Assembly (NCBI GenBank): GCA_043101635.1
Contig: JBICIE010000171.1
Span: 1 to 10,348, forward strand
DNA length: 10,348 nt
From: CAYMJK01 sp043101635
Lineage (GTDB): Bacteria > Planctomycetota > Phycisphaerae > Phycisphaerales > UBA1924
Reading direction: 5' to 3'
Below are positions 1 to 6,630 of this stretch, one piece after another; the first letter of the stretch is position 1; each line of letters opens with the position of its first letter. Below the pieces are notes generated by a model. That model ran no database searches and was not told the DNA's origin. It worked only from the letters and a program-made list of their open reading frames with translations. A program made the translations under genes and the position numbers.

Positions 1-583
1 GCAGCGCGATGTTCCCGAGGATCGCGATCTGGTTCGACTCCGGGTCGATCGTCACCTTCGCATAGTCCGGGATGATATCCTCGATCGCCTCGCCCAGTTC
101 CTCGGCCGAGGAGTGACGCAGCGTGAACACCTTCTCCGCCATCGCGCCATCATCGGTGCGCGCCAGCACGCTCGTCTCCGGACCGATCACCGGCACATCC
201 TGCTTCACCACATCCAGCAGGTTCCGCAGGATGATCACATCCTCCTTCTCCACCACGCCCACGCCGCCCTGCTGCAGCGCCTGGAAGATCAGGTCAAGGG
301 CCCGGTTGCGATCCACCGGGGCGTCGCTGATGATCGTCACCTTCTGCGTCAGCAGTTGCGGCACCATCACCACCTTGCCGGTCGACTCGACGATGAACGG
401 AATCAACTGATCGACCGACACGTCCTTGAAGCCCAGCTTCGTCGGCGGACCCTCCAGCACGCGACGGCCGTTGGGCTGTCCCGGCGCCCGCTCCGGCTGA
501 TCCTGCCCGGCGGCGCTCCCGCACACCGCACACAACAGCGCAGCCGCCGTGATCGCCCGGGCCCGGAGGTGATAGCCCATCAT
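1..583 (-). CDS. gspD: Type II secretion outer-membrane secretin GspD, N-terminal part (cut by left window edge)
   Basis: The frame is open from an ATG at 583 to the window edge, giving about 194 residues of an expected 600-800. The protein starts with a signal peptide: a basic n-region (GYHLRARA), a hydrophobic stretch (ITAAALLCAVCGSAAG), then QDQ. There is no convincing lipobox, so export by Sec and cleavage by signal peptidase I are inferred. After a Pro/Gly/Arg linker, residues about 49-121 match a secretin N0 domain (LGFKDVSVDQLIPFIVES, then VTIISDAPVDRNRALDLI). Residues about 149-194 match the start of an N1 domain (EKVFTLRHSSAEELGEAI, then VTIDPESNQIAILGNI). The N2/N3 and pore-forming parts lie off the window. 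By family knowledge GspD forms the outer-membrane channel for folded substrates. Two tandem ATGs (583 and 580) are possible starts. The first gives a four-base ATGA overlap with the upstream GspC-like gene and an AAGGG-like ribosome site, so I prefer it. A type IV pilus PilQ is less likely, given the full set of Gsp neighbours. Confidence 0.9.
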   Translation of the reverse strand, partial: MMGYHLRARAITAAALLCAVCGSAAGQDQPERAPGQPNGRRVLEGPPTKLGFKDVSVDQLIPFIVESTGKVVMVPQLLTQKVTIISDAPVDRNRALDLIFQALQQGGVGVVEKEDVIILRNLLDVVKQDVPVIGPETSVLARTDDGAMAEKVFTLRHSSAEELGEAIEDIIPDYAKVTIDPESNQIAILGNIAL

Positions 584-1254
584 CGACCTGTCCCTTCCAC
601 TTCTTCGCCCTGACCGCCCGCAGCGCGATCATCGGGCTCGTCCGGTTCGTCCGCCTGGGGCTCGGCCCCGTTCTGCGCCGCCGCCTCACCCAGTTCGGTC
701 TCCCCCGGCGAAGGCGCCGCCTCCTGCCCGTGGAACCGCACCCCGTCCGGGTACACGACCTCGTCGCGTCCGAACAGGCTGACATCGAACTCCACCTCTC
801 GCCACAGCAGCCGCGCCGACCACGGGGCGTTCACCGCCAGCACCGTCACCCCGTCGGCCGATTCCTCCAGCCCCAGCGTCTCGCCCCCTTCCAGCCAGAC
901 CGTGTCGTTGACCAGCGCGACGATCTCTGGCCCGCCGTAGCGCGTCGGCTTCGGATCGGGCGGCGGCGGCGGCGGGTCGCCATCAGGCGGAGGCGGAGGT
1001 TGCGGCGGCGGTGGCGGCGGACCGGGGATGAAGAACAGCGATCGTCCGTCGATCCGCGACTGCGCAATGGCAAGGTCCGGCCCCCGGGCGTCAGCCTCCT
1101 CCATCTGCCCGCCCGCGCCGGTGGCCATCAGCGCCGCTGCGACCAGCCGCCATGCCCCCCAGAGCACGACCAGCGCCACGCCCGCCGATCCGGCCAGCGC
1201 TGCGATCCCCAGCGGTCCGATCCGCGTTTCCGGACTGGCCGACGGCTGCGTCAA
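580..1254 (-). CDS. GspC/PilP-like inner-membrane protein with polyproline linker
   Basis: This 224-residue protein has a short cytoplasmic N-terminus, one membrane segment (about 16-45), a linker, and a small periplasmic domain. The linker holds three proline runs of 6, 5 and 6 (residues 79-99). Residues about 107-162 (from YGGPEIVALVNDTVWLEGGE through LLWREVEFDVSLFG) look like the all-beta homology-region domain shared by GspC and PilP, which docks on the secretin N0 domain. The C-terminus (165-224) is acidic and low in complexity, and I see no PDZ domain or terminal coiled coil of classical GspC. Its place between gspM and gspD fits a platform-to-secretin connector, like pilP between pilO and pilQ. 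The start is a TTG at 1254: it overlaps the gspM stop as TTGA and has a GAGGAG ribosome site 7 bases upstream. An in-frame ATG at 1281 has poorly spaced GGAG (2 bases) and would overlap gspM by 31 bases. The domain call is by pattern only; the gene itself is secure. Confidence 0.78.
   Translation of the reverse strand: MTQPSASPETRIGPLGIAALAGSAGVALVVLWGAWRLVAAALMATGAGGQMEEADARGPDLAIAQSRIDGRSLFFIPGPPPPPPQPPPPPDGDPPPPPPDPKPTRYGGPEIVALVNDTVWLEGGETLGLEESADGVTVLAVNAPWSARLLWREVEFDVSLFGRDEVVYPDGVRFHGQEAAPSPGETELGEAAAQNGAEPQADEPDEPDDRAAGGQGEEVEGTGR
946..1026 (-). repeat. Polyproline tract encoded in the GspC-like gene
   Basis: Codons 77-103 of the GspC-like gene encode P-G-P6-Q-P5-DGD-P6-D-P-K-P. The codons are mixed (CCG, CCA, CCT, CCC), which argues for selection on the protein and not only recent slippage, although the last run is nearly all CCG. 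The tract sits between the membrane segment and the beta domain and would form a stiff extended linker across the periplasm. Such runs normally stall ribosomes unless EF-P assists. Confidence 0.9.
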
Positions 1255-1832
1255 CGCTGGGCTCCTCGCGGCACGATCCATGTCTCCAGGGTCAGCGTCA
1301 CCGCCAGCCGCCGTGACCCGTCCGCGGCACGGTCGAGGTGAATCCGCGTGATCGCGGCAACCTCCGGGCACAGTTCCAGCGCCGCAACGACCTGGGCAAC
1401 CTCCTCCGGCGCGGCCTCAAAGTCAAGCTCCGCCACCATGGCCTCGATGCGCTCGGTCTCCAGGGCCGCCTGCAGCGGGCCGCGGGCCACCGATCCCGGC
1501 CGGCTGCGCGACTCGTGCCGTGAGATCCCCGCCTCGCGCAGCACCTCCGCGATGCGCCGGTTGAACTCGATGGGCCGTTCCCGCGGGTCGCCCGGCATCT
1601 CCACATCGCCGAACTGCCGCCGCCCCAGCGAGACCGCCTGCACGTCGCGCTGCGCCGCCGCCTCGCTGCGCCGGACCTCCGCCAGCGTCTGGCTCAGCGC
1701 GTCCGCCCGCGCCCGCAGGCTGGCGCCAAGCTCCAGGGCCGGCTCGACCAGCAGGAAGTACGCCGCGATCGCGCCGGCGCCCATCAGCGCCCAGATCACC
1801 GCGCGCCGGTTGGTTCCGATGGGCGCACTCAC
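1251..1832 (-). CDS. gspM: GspM/PilO-like type II secretion platform protein
   Basis: This 193-residue bitopic inner-membrane protein has a short basic cytoplasmic tail (NRR), a membrane helix at about 11-29, a coiled-coil-like helix at about 31-66 (SLRARADALSQTLAEVRRSE), then a periplasmic domain at about 85-188. That domain has the alternating helix and strand pattern of the ferredoxin-like fold of GspM and PilO. These proteins bind the GspL/PilN periplasmic domain and stabilise the platform that links the ATPase to the pseudopilus. The family has little sequence conservation, so the call rests on topology, length and position between gspL and the GspC-like gene. The GTG start at 1832 overlaps the gspL stop as GTGA and has GAGGAG 7 bases upstream. 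PilO is an equally good name; GspM is chosen because the neighbours are Gsp proteins. Confidence 0.75.
   Translation of the reverse strand: MSAPIGTNRRAVIWALMGAGAIAAYFLLVEPALELGASLRARADALSQTLAEVRRSEAAAQRDVQAVSLGRRQFGDVEMPGDPRERPIEFNRRIAEVLREAGISRHESRSRPGSVARGPLQAALETERIEAMVAELDFEAAPEEVAQVVAALELCPEVAAITRIHLDRAADGSRRLAVTLTLETWIVPRGAQR
1262..1267 (-). promoter_or_regulatory. Ribosome binding site deciding the TTG start of the GspC-like gene
   Basis: GAGGAG on the minus strand, 7 bases before the TTG at 1254. The in-frame ATG at 1281 lies upstream of this site and so cannot be served by it. Confidence 0.65.
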
Positions 1833-3640
1833 GGGCTCTCTCCTCGGCTCTGGGCCCGCAGTTTGGCAATCTCGGCCTCCAGCCGCGCCTTGACCCCCTC
1901 GTCGATCCCGGCCCGGTTGCGCGCGTTCATGCGGGAGACCATCTCACGCATCGCCGCCGGGCGGTCCAGCGCCTTGATCTGCTCGTCGGTCAGTTCCGCC
2001 GGGATCGCATCCTCGCTGGCGCTGCCGCTTCCCTCCGGCCGGCGCGAAGACGAGCCCGCGTCGCGCCCACCGATGTCACCCGAACGCTCCGCGCTCGCCG
2101 CCCGGTCCGGCGACGACGCCGGACGCCGCGACGCCCCGTTCGGACTGCCGACCGCCGCCGGCTCCGCCAGCGCCACCGGCCGGGCCGTGTTGTCCCCGCG
2201 CTCCCCGTAAAGCCACTGCGCCAGCGAGCGCTCGGCAAAGTCGATCGCCGGTCGCGCGTTGGTCAGCGGCCGGTCGACCCGGGCCGACATCTCGAACACC
2301 ACCGACCCCGCCGACACCTCGATGCGCCCGACGCGAACCTCCCCGAACACACCCGTCGCCGCGAGATTGCGCTCCAGTTGCGTGATCAGGTCCTGCGGAT
2401 TCTCCGGCGCCGTCGCCTCCCCGGCGCCGGTCACCACGTGGATGCGCCCGGAGAGGATCAGCCCCTGGTCTCGCGCCAGACGCAGCGTGTCGATCACCAC
2501 GTGCGGCGGCGTTGCCCCGGAGATATCCGCCAGCAGCTTCGTCATCGGCAGCCGCGAGATCTGCAGTTGCTCGTACAGCGCCGCCTGCTGCGCCAGCGCC
2601 GCCCGATCGCTCTGAAACGACGCCGCCCGGCTGGCGCCCGCCTCCAGCACCGCCACCCGCGCCCACGCCACCGCCAGTGGCGCCAGCACCATCAGCGCGA
2701 TCGAACCGGCCAGAATCGCCGCCGCCCGGCGCGGCGACGCCACCGCCCCTGCGATCCGCTCTCCCAGCGGCCGCCGCTGCACCGGAGGCGTCGCCCGCAG
2801 CGACGCCAGCGACGCCTGGGTCGGGTCGTCCACCGTCCCCAGCGCCGCCGCGCCCAGCGCCACCCCGTAGACGCTGAGCCAGTCCGGCTCCTCCCCAAGC
2901 CCCTGGATCCTCCCGCGCAGCGCGCTGCTCGCCGTCGGGTCGAGCCACACCAGCGACTCGCCCGGATCCACCGACTCCAGTTGCACATCCGCCCCGACCT
3001 GGCGACACGATTCCGCCGCGGCCCCGAGCACGGCCGTTCGCCACAACTCCGGGGTGTCGTTCGCCTCCCGGATGGTCCGCGCGACCGTCATCGTCCCGCC
3101 AGAAGCGATCAGACTGATGGCCCCGGCCCCGCGCGACGCGGCAATCGCGAGTTGCCCGGCGCCGAAGCGCAACTGCGCCAGCGCCGCGATCTCCGTCGTC
3201 CACTGCTCGCCATGAGCGACCTGAGCCGGCGCCGGCCCCGCCTCCCGCCACGCCGTCAGCAGCGCCAGCGCCTCGCCCGACGGGCGCGGATCCTGCACCA
3301 GGCCCGCAGCGCACCGCCAGCGCGGCGCAACCCCGGCAAGCTCCGCATCCGCGATCAGCGCCAGCGCCGCCGCCGTCTGCTCCGGATCGCCCGTCTGCGT
3401 CGGTTGCAGACGGCACACCGTGTGTTCCGCCGGCGCCACCCGCACCAGGTGGTCGACGCCCGCCGCCTGCATCCGCTCCCGCACCGCCGCCGCGTCCCCC
3501 GCCGCGACCGACTCGGCCAGACGCACCGACAGCCTCGGGCCCGACTGCTCCACGATCACCAGCCGCCACGCGCCCGCCACGCTGTGCAGCCCGGCGGCGC
3601 GCCCGCGATGTCCATTCAAGCTGACCGGGGCTCGTGTCAT
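1829..3640 (-). CDS. gspL: GspL-like type II secretion assembly protein (PilM/PilN-type fusion) with long C-terminal tail
   Basis: This protein has 603 residues, longer than the roughly 400 usual for GspL. The cytoplasmic part (about 20-285) has the layout of the actin-like GspL/PilM domain, including a segment at 162-193 with glycine turns (GAGAISLIASGGTMTVARTI). One membrane helix follows at about 306-328, then a coiled coil (about 330-362), then a PilN/GspL-like ferredoxin fold (about 365-456, starting LPMTKLLADISGATPPHVVI). By family knowledge GspL recruits the GspE ATPase to the membrane and pairs with GspM in the periplasm. After about residue 466 comes an unusual Ser/Arg/Gly/Ala-rich, probably disordered stretch (about 487-545). 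It ends in a charged helical segment (about 548-598, with LTDEQIKALDR and EGVKARLEAEIAKLRAQS). The ATG at 3640 overlaps the gspK stop as ATGA, but no clear ribosome site precedes it, so translational coupling is likely. Identity rests on architecture and place more than on strong motifs. Confidence 0.82.
   Translation of the reverse strand: MTRAPVSLNGHRGRAAGLHSVAGAWRLVIVEQSGPRLSVRLAESVAAGDAAAVRERMQAAGVDHLVRVAPAEHTVCRLQPTQTGDPEQTAAALALIADAELAGVAPRWRCAAGLVQDPRPSGEALALLTAWREAGPAPAQVAHGEQWTTEIAALAQLRFGAGQLAIAASRGAGAISLIASGGTMTVARTIREANDTPELWRTAVLGAAAESCRQVGADVQLESVDPGESLVWLDPTASSALRGRIQGLGEEPDWLSVYGVALGAAALGTVDDPTQASLASLRATPPVQRRPLGERIAGAVASPRRAAAILAGSIALMVLAPLAVAWARVAVLEAGASRAASFQSDRAALAQQAALYEQLQISRLPMTKLLADISGATPPHVVIDTLRLARDQGLILSGRIHVVTGAGEATAPENPQDLITQLERNLAATGVFGEVRVGRIEVSAGSVVFEMSARVDRPLTNARPAIDFAERSLAQWLYGERGDNTARPVALAEPAAVGSPNGASRRPASSPDRAASAERSGDIGGRDAGSSSRRPEGSGSASEDAIPAELTDEQIKALDRPAAMREMVSRMNARNRAGIDEGVKARLEAEIAKLRAQSRGESP
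1840..1845 (-). promoter_or_regulatory. Ribosome binding site of gspM (GTG start)
   Basis: GAGGAG on the minus strand, 7 bases before the GTG at 1832, inside the last codons of gspL. It supports the non-ATG start. Confidence 0.6.
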
Positions 3641-4950
3641 CGGATGATCAGGTCCAGCACAGTGATCGGCAGAGTCGATCGATCCACGGTTGCAATGATC
3701 TCAACGTCCACGCCCGTGCGCGCATCCCGGCCCCGGCTGGTGATGATGAACGTGTTCGACCGCACGGTGAAGATGCCGTACAGCTCCGCCAGCCGCTCCC
3801 GGCTGATCCCCGGCACATCCAGCAGGTCGCCCCAGCTCACGAACCCCTGCTGCCGGGCCCGCCGCTCGGCCAGCAGCGCATCGGCCACGAAGCTGTTGAC
3901 CCCGGGCATGTGCCAGGTCAGCGTGTCGTCGCTGACGGTGTTGATGTTCACCCGCCCGGGGACCGGGCCCGCCGCCAGTTGCATCGTCGCCTCGTCCAGC
4001 AGCGCCCCGAGCTGCTCGTTGCTCAGCGCCTGGGCCTGCGGGTTGATCGGCTGCCCGCTCACCGACGGCAGCCGGTTCAGCGGCGTCGTGATGATCTGCG
4101 CCAGCGACGCCCCGGGGTTCACCCCGTACTCCACGATGACCTGGGCCTGTTCCGCCGACATCCCCGTGCGCTGGGCGATCTCGCCGGCGTCGGCGCCCAC
4201 GCCCAGTTCGATCCGCTCCTCCCCGGAGGCCGCCAGCACATCGTCGAAGCTCAGGGGCGTGATGTGAGCCGACCAGCCCGCGTCCAGTTCGCCGTCGCCG
4301 TTGTCACGCCGCAGCCCGGCGCTCAGGCCATCATCCTCCTCGGGATCGAGCACGCCGTTGAGGTTCCAGTCCTCGCCTCGGACGTAGTACGGATCGACCC
4401 CGTCGACCAGTTCCAGCTCATCGATGCTCAGGAACGGCCCGTTGCGCGGCTCGTAGGCGTACGCCTTCGACTGATACACGCCGATCTCCGCGCCCGCCGG
4501 GCGCGTGTCATCGTCCTCGTCCGCCCAGTCCAGAATGCGCTCGGCAAGGTCGGTCGTCATGAAGTCCAGGCTCGCCAGGTCGGCCGAGGTCATCCGGGCC
4601 ATGTTCACCTTGGCGTGCGCATCGGCCGGTCCGAGATACCGCTGACCCTCGACCCAGTTCTCGATCACCCACGTCGCATCCGCCAGCGATCCCTCGGCGA
4701 CCTCCTCGCAGTCGTCGAACACCGCGAAGGCGTCCGACGGGTGCGGGTTGATCACATCGCGCGCCAGCCGCGCGATCGTCGCCTCCACCCCCGCCCGCGC
4801 TGCCCACTTGGCCCGGACCAGCGCCAGCGCGTCGCGCCCCCCCGCCGCCCGGCTCAGCGCCCCGGTCTGCATCGTCACGATGATCACCGAGCCGATCACC
4901 ACGACCCACAGCACGATGAACGTCGCAAACGCCCGCCTGCGCCGCGTCAT
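3637..4950 (-). CDS. gspK: Minor pseudopilin GspK
   Basis: This 437-residue protein has a class III (prepilin) leader MTRRRRA, likely cut before FATFIVLW, followed by a hydrophobic helix (about 8-29). It lacks Glu at +5, as is typical of GspK, the tip pseudopilin. The body has the GspK marks: AKVNMARM at 113-120, and a second GRVNINTVSDDTL motif at 332-344 followed by a helix-hairpin-helix-like segment (HMPGVNSFVADALLAERRA). A further hairpin (WGDLLDVPGISRERLAELYG) sits near 373-392. An insert at 194-205 (DWNLNGVLDPEE) is a near-perfect EF-hand loop with acidic or Asn ligands at 1, 3, 5, 9 and 12; a second acidic loop (DNGDGELD) lies at 216-223. GspK is known to bind calcium and to cap the pseudopilus with GspI and GspJ. 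The ATG at 4950 overlaps the gspJ stop as ATGA, with GGAGG 7 bases upstream. Ala, not Gly, precedes the cleavage site. Confidence 0.93.
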   Translation of the reverse strand: MTRRRRAFATFIVLWVVVIGSVIIVTMQTGALSRAAGGRDALALVRAKWAARAGVEATIARLARDVINPHPSDAFAVFDDCEEVAEGSLADATWVIENWVEGQRYLGPADAHAKVNMARMTSADLASLDFMTTDLAERILDWADEDDDTRPAGAEIGVYQSKAYAYEPRNGPFLSIDELELVDGVDPYYVRGEDWNLNGVLDPEEDDGLSAGLRRDNGDGELDAGWSAHITPLSFDDVLAASGEERIELGVGADAGEIAQRTGMSAEQAQVIVEYGVNPGASLAQIITTPLNRLPSVSGQPINPQAQALSNEQLGALLDEATMQLAAGPVPGRVNINTVSDDTLTWHMPGVNSFVADALLAERRARQQGFVSWGDLLDVPGISRERLAELYGIFTVRSNTFIITSRGRDARTGVDVEIIATVDRSTLPITVLDLIIR

Positions 4951-5636
4951 GCCCCGTCCTCCGGCTCGGTCGGGCTGCCCGGCGTGGCTTCGTCATCGGT
5001 TTCCGGCGGCGTCGGCGCGCGATCGATGGCGACGATGCGCCGGGCGCTGGCTGTCCGCCGCCCATCGTCCGACTGCGCCACCACGGTGATCCGCAGGTAG
5101 TGCGGCAGCCCGTCCAGGTCCGAATCCCACTCCGCATACAGATCGCTGTCATCGCCCGCCTGCAGGCTCAGCGCGATCACGCCATCGACCGCCTGCGCCG
5201 CGACGCCGCCGCCATCCTGCACATCATCGAACGCGATGTCCCGCCGGCGCCACAGGGCCGCCCGCTCTCCGGTCGCATTCGCCTGCAGCCGGTACTGCAC
5301 CTCGTATTCGCCCCCCTCGGCCTCGAAGTCAAGGTCGCGCAGCGGGCGGCGGGAGCGGACGAGCATCAGCAGTTCATCCTGATCCGCCGGCCACTGACCG
5401 CTGTCGGTGACCTTCAGCCGCGTGAAGCGCAGGTCGCTCCGGCGCGCCAGGTTCACCGCGTCGGCCGCAATCATCGCCGCGGCACGGTCCGCCCGCTCGG
5501 TCGCCTGCGCGGCGGCGGCGCTGGCGGCGCTGGCCCGCACCAGGCTCGACAGGCTCGCCGCCGTCGCCCCGGCGATCATCGCGAGGATCACCGCCCCGAC
5601 GATCAGCTCAACCAGGGTGAAGGCGCGGGCGGGCAT
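4947..5636 (-). CDS. gspJ: Minor pseudopilin GspJ
   Basis: This 229-residue protein has a very short leader MPARA and a typical type IV pilin-like start FTLVELIVGAVILAMIAG with Glu at +5. The residue before the cut is Ala and not the usual Gly. The helix continues as an Ala-rich, coil-like stretch (about 28-62), followed by a beta-rich body. Near residue 170 there is EWDSDLDGLPHYLRITV: the W.SD..G.P..LRI pattern is common in GspJ, and here it also forms a DxDxDG loop (171-176). The C-terminal 25 residues are Pro/Glu/Asp/Thr-rich and probably disordered. GspJ joins GspI and GspK in the tip complex of the pseudopilus. The start ATG at 5636 overlaps the gspI stop (TGATG), and a GGTGGAG-like site lies about 11 bases upstream. 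Any ORF extended further upstream would begin inside gspI and lose the leader position. Confidence 0.88.
   Translation of the reverse strand: MPARAFTLVELIVGAVILAMIAGATAASLSSLVRASAASAAAAQATERADRAAAMIAADAVNLARRSDLRFTRLKVTDSGQWPADQDELLMLVRSRRPLRDLDFEAEGGEYEVQYRLQANATGERAALWRRRDIAFDDVQDGGGVAAQAVDGVIALSLQAGDDSDLYAEWDSDLDGLPHYLRITVVAQSDDGRRTASARRIVAIDRAPTPPETDDEATPGSPTEPEDGA
4958..4962 (-). promoter_or_regulatory. Ribosome binding site of gspK
   Basis: GGAGG on the minus strand, 7 bases before the ATG at 4950 and inside the end of gspJ. It fixes the gspK start and gives the short prepilin leader. Confidence 0.65.
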
Positions 5637-6067
5637 CAGTAGTATCGCTCCACCGGCACAGCCGGCGTCCGCTCGGGATCGGGATCGTCGCCCTCGCGCG
5701 GGGCGATCAGCGTGGCGACCTGCGCGGAACGGACCCGCCCGGCGTAGAACCAACGCACTGTCACGAGAACGTCGTAGGCGTTGCCCGATTGCCCCCCATC
5801 GATCTCGATCTGGTAGCTGTACTCCGCAAACGGCGGATCGCAGGGCCCTTCCAGCTCGAACCGGGCCCCGTAGTTGTCCGGCCCGCGCGCCAGGATCAGG
5901 TTGAGTTGCTCATCGATCAGCGCCGCCGCGGTCGCCATCCGCTGGCCCTCCCCCTGGGCCCGCACCGCCCGTCCGGCGATCGTCAGGATCGCCGCCAGCG
6001 TGCCGCCCAAGAGCACGGCGCCGATGATGGCGTCCACCAGGATGATGCCTCGACGGCGCCCTACCAC
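5636..6067 (-). CDS. gspI: Minor pseudopilin GspI
   Basis: This 143-residue protein has the leader MVGRRRG, likely cut before IILVDAIIGAVLLGG. The hydrophobic helix spans about 8-31. It is followed by the GspI-like segment RMATAAALIDEQLNLILARG (43-62, compare the usual A..LA.EQ.E) and a compact beta domain (about 68-125). The C-terminus is Asp/Pro/Glu-rich. The mature protein has Ile at +1 (usually Phe or Met) and Asp at +5 (usually Glu). The GTG start at 6067 overlaps the gspH stop by 7 bases (GTGGTAG); AGGGG lies about 8 bases upstream, and no start codon lies between this GTG and the cleavage site. Identity is from the leader, size, the EQ helix and the position between gspH and gspJ. GspI is known to nucleate the tip complex with GspJ and GspK. 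Confidence 0.85.
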   Translation of the reverse strand: MVGRRRGIILVDAIIGAVLLGGTLAAILTIAGRAVRAQGEGQRMATAAALIDEQLNLILARGPDNYGARFELEGPCDPPFAEYSYQIEIDGGQSGNAYDVLVTVRWFYAGRVRSAQVATLIAPREGDDPDPERTPAVPVERYY

Positions 6068-6630
6068 GGCCTGCGCCCCTGTCCGGTCTGGTCCAGATCG
6101 ATGACCGTCTCCGCCAGAATCTGCCCCACCTCGTCGTACGGCCCCCCGATCGCTCGCGTCGCGTCCGACGGCAGCGACACCCGCCACGCCACCCCGCGCG
6201 TGTCGACCAGGTGCAGATCCACATCCGGGCGCCGCTCCGTCCGCGGCAGTTCCAGCCAGAAGCCATCCATCCGCAGCCGGTCCAGATCCGCCGTGCCCGC
6301 CACCAGCGACAACTCCTCGAGCACGGCCGGGGCGATCAGCGGATCCAGCCGCCAGCCGGCGTCGCGCCGGGCCTGCTCGTCGGCGTCAGCCCACGAGAAC
6401 ACCGAGATCGCGCCGCCGTCGAACTCGATCGCGATGCGCTGGCTCGACAGCGACGCCCGCAGCGCCGCCGCCGACAGCGTCTGCTCCACCGCCGCCACCT
6501 CGCCGCGGGCCCGGCGCGACGACGGCGACGCCAGGCGCGGCGCGATCGCCCCCGCCAGCACCGCGAGAATCACCATCGCCACGATGACCTCGACCATCGT
6601 GAACGCCGGGCTATGGCGCCTGCCGGTCAC
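6061..6630 (-). CDS. gspH: Minor pseudopilin GspH-like
   Basis: This 189-residue protein has the leader MTGRRHSPA, then FTMVEVIVAMVILAVLAGAI with Glu at +5, so it is a prepilin peptidase substrate; Ala precedes the cut. The helix runs on with a Ser/Arg-rich stretch (PSSRRARGEVAAVEQTLSAA), then a beta-rich domain (about 64-175) as expected of the GspH/FimT group. GspH is the minor pseudopilin thought to connect the tip complex to the GspG shaft. The start is a GTG at 6630 that overlaps the gspG stop as GTGA. The frame is open further upstream, but that part lies antiphase inside gspG and would bury the leader after 65 extra residues. The ribosome site is weak (AAGGA about 12 bases away), so coupling to gspG is likely. 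The GspH name rests on position and N-terminus; the body alone is not diagnostic. Confidence 0.84.
   Translation of the reverse strand: MTGRRHSPAFTMVEVIVAMVILAVLAGAIAPRLASPSSRRARGEVAAVEQTLSAAALRASLSSQRIAIEFDGGAISVFSWADADEQARRDAGWRLDPLIAPAVLEELSLVAGTADLDRLRMDGFWLELPRTERRPDVDLHLVDTRGVAWRVSLPSDATRAIGGPYDEVGQILAETVIDLDQTGQGRRPW

Noticed and set aside
961..1020. GGC/GGT/GGA-rich plus-strand tract as a possible regulatory or G-quadruplex element
   Set aside because: It is fully explained as the complement of the proline codons of the GspC-like gene. The G runs are only two or three bases long, which makes a stable quadruplex a weak claim.
2076..3569. Minus-strand open frame in another phase inside gspL
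   Set aside because: Almost only Gly, Ala, Arg and Asp, as expected from an out-of-frame reading of GC-rich codons. The gspL frame has domain structure and fits the overlaps on both sides.
2378..4267. Long plus-strand open frame (about 629 codons) opposite gspL and gspK
   Set aside because: The translation is Arg/Pro/His-rich with no recognisable domain and lies fully antisense to well-supported genes. Such frames are expected opposite coding strands in very GC-rich DNA.
4837..4843. Run of seven C that could signal a frameshift in gspK
   Set aside because: The gspK frame continues intact on both sides with family-typical sequence, so there is no sign of a frameshift.
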